A stretch of 64,000 nt of DNA from Streptomyces sp. NL15-2K. GTDB lineage: Bacteria > Actinomycetota > Actinomycetes > Streptomycetales > Streptomycetaceae. The stretch lies in the NCBI RefSeq assembly GCF_030551255.1, contig NZ_CP130630.1, positions 10,539,001 to 10,603,000 of the forward strand, in the 5' to 3' direction. A program made the position numbers and the translations under genes. The notes under the pieces were generated by a model, which worked only from the letters and a program-made list of their open reading frames with translations, was not told the DNA's origin and did not search any database. Below are positions 63,677 to 64,000 of the stretch, piece by piece (the first letter of the stretch is position 1; the number at the start of each line of letters is the position of its first letter).

Positions 63677-64000
63677 TCAGTAGGCCGCGCGGTCCGCCGT
63701 CAGGTAGGCGATCACCATGTCGCCGAGCATCGCGCGGTAGTGCTCGCGCTGCGCGGGATCCACCAGGTCACGGCCGAACAGGGCGCCGAAGGTGTGCCGG
63801 TTGGCGACCCGGAAGAAGCAGAACGAACTGATCATCGCGTGCAGGTCGACCGCATCGACGTCGGCCGTGAACAGCCCCGACTTCCGCCCCGACTCCAGGA
63901 TCCGGCGGATCACGTCGAGGGCGGGCGAGCCGATCTTCCCGAGCTTCGCCGAGGCCGCGATGTGCTCCGCCCCGTGGATGTTCTCGATGCTCACCAGACG
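63677..64000 (-). CDS. TetR-family regulator, C-terminal part, cut by window end
   Basis: The minus-strand frame is open to base 64000 (…RLVSIENIHG), so the N-terminal DNA-binding domain lies outside. The visible 107 residues are a ligand-binding domain: 'ALDVIRRILESGRKSGLFTADVDAVDLHAMISSFCFFRVANRHTFGALFG' (in pieces) and 'HYRAMLGDMVIAYLTADRA', typical of TetR_C domains with 'L-x-x-x-I-x-S-F-C-F-F-R-V-A-N'. It is on the same strand as the MHS transporter 175 bp downstream and probably controls it. The GTG at 63994 is internal. Confidence 0.85.
   Translation of the reverse strand, partial: RLVSIENIHGAEHIAASAKLGKIGSPALDVIRRILESGRKSGLFTADVDAVDLHAMISSFCFFRVANRHTFGALFGRDLVDPAQREHYRAMLGDMVIAYLTADRAAY

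Overview
The window is high-GC actinobacterial DNA with tightly packed, mostly 4-bp-overlapping operons, GTG/TTG starts, twin-arginine lipoproteins, F420-type PPOX enzymes and almost no TTA codons. It looks like a Streptomyces chromosome, in an accessory or arm-proximal region rich in transporters, sugar enzymes and insertion sequences. No rRNA, CRISPR array or prophage was seen; one tRNA is present.

Layout. (1) 1-9025: a ribose-type ABC importer (truncated ATPase, permease, Tat lipoprotein binding protein), a Gfo/Idh/MocA oxidoreductase, a TIM-barrel isomerase, a secreted PQQ-type sugar dehydrogenase with PKD and CBM6-like modules, and a ThuA-DUF1080 lipoprotein. This reads as uptake and oxidative, keto-sugar-type breakdown of a glycoside. 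(2) 9169-16699: a seven-gene coupled operon of 'ebo' type: inositol-phosphate-synthase-like cyclase, UbiA prenyltransferase, TIM-barrel enzyme, EboA, TatD-like EboB, EboE and a phosphodiesterase. A bldA-type TTA codon lies in its first gene. A Tat-exported TIM-barrel protein follows. (3) 17831-19208: an IS30-family element sits in the 3-nt loop of a bidirectional terminator. (4) 19219-29372: an oxalate module: two OxlT-like MFS proteins, an ADP-forming acyl-CoA synthetase, formyl-CoA:oxalate CoA-transferase and a ThDP enzyme, divergent from a sucCD pair across a perfect inverted repeat. (5) 29486-39295: aldehyde dehydrogenase, tRNA-Leu(GAG), DMT transporter, drug-efflux MFS, an EF-G paralogue with a possible leader ORF, a MITE-like 233-bp repeat and a hydrolase. 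(6) 39282-46439: a CooC-like ATPase operon, divergent from GNAT / peptide-type binding protein / fused permease / MFS exporter genes with no ABC ATPase; a weak Zur-like box lies between them.

(7) 46624-55549 is the most unusual region: CDP-alcohol phosphotransferase, MDR dehydrogenase, PTPS-like protein, glycosyltransferase, methyltransferase, flippase-like membrane protein, a creatininase-family amidohydrolase and a GTP cyclohydrolase II paralogue with Met120 in place of the usual Tyr. That substitution is the one known to stop the reaction at the formamidopyrimidine (FAPy), and archaeal FAPy deformylases are creatininase-family enzymes. I infer a GTP-derived pyrimidine metabolite that is glycosylated, methylated and perhaps lipid-linked. 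An IS110-family element interrupts the cluster. (8) 55727-64000: a saccharopine reductase/dehydrogenase-like pair, a membrane protein, a serine hydrolase, MFS remnants, PPOX and VOC proteins, a frameshifted MHS-family transporter and the end of a TetR regulator.
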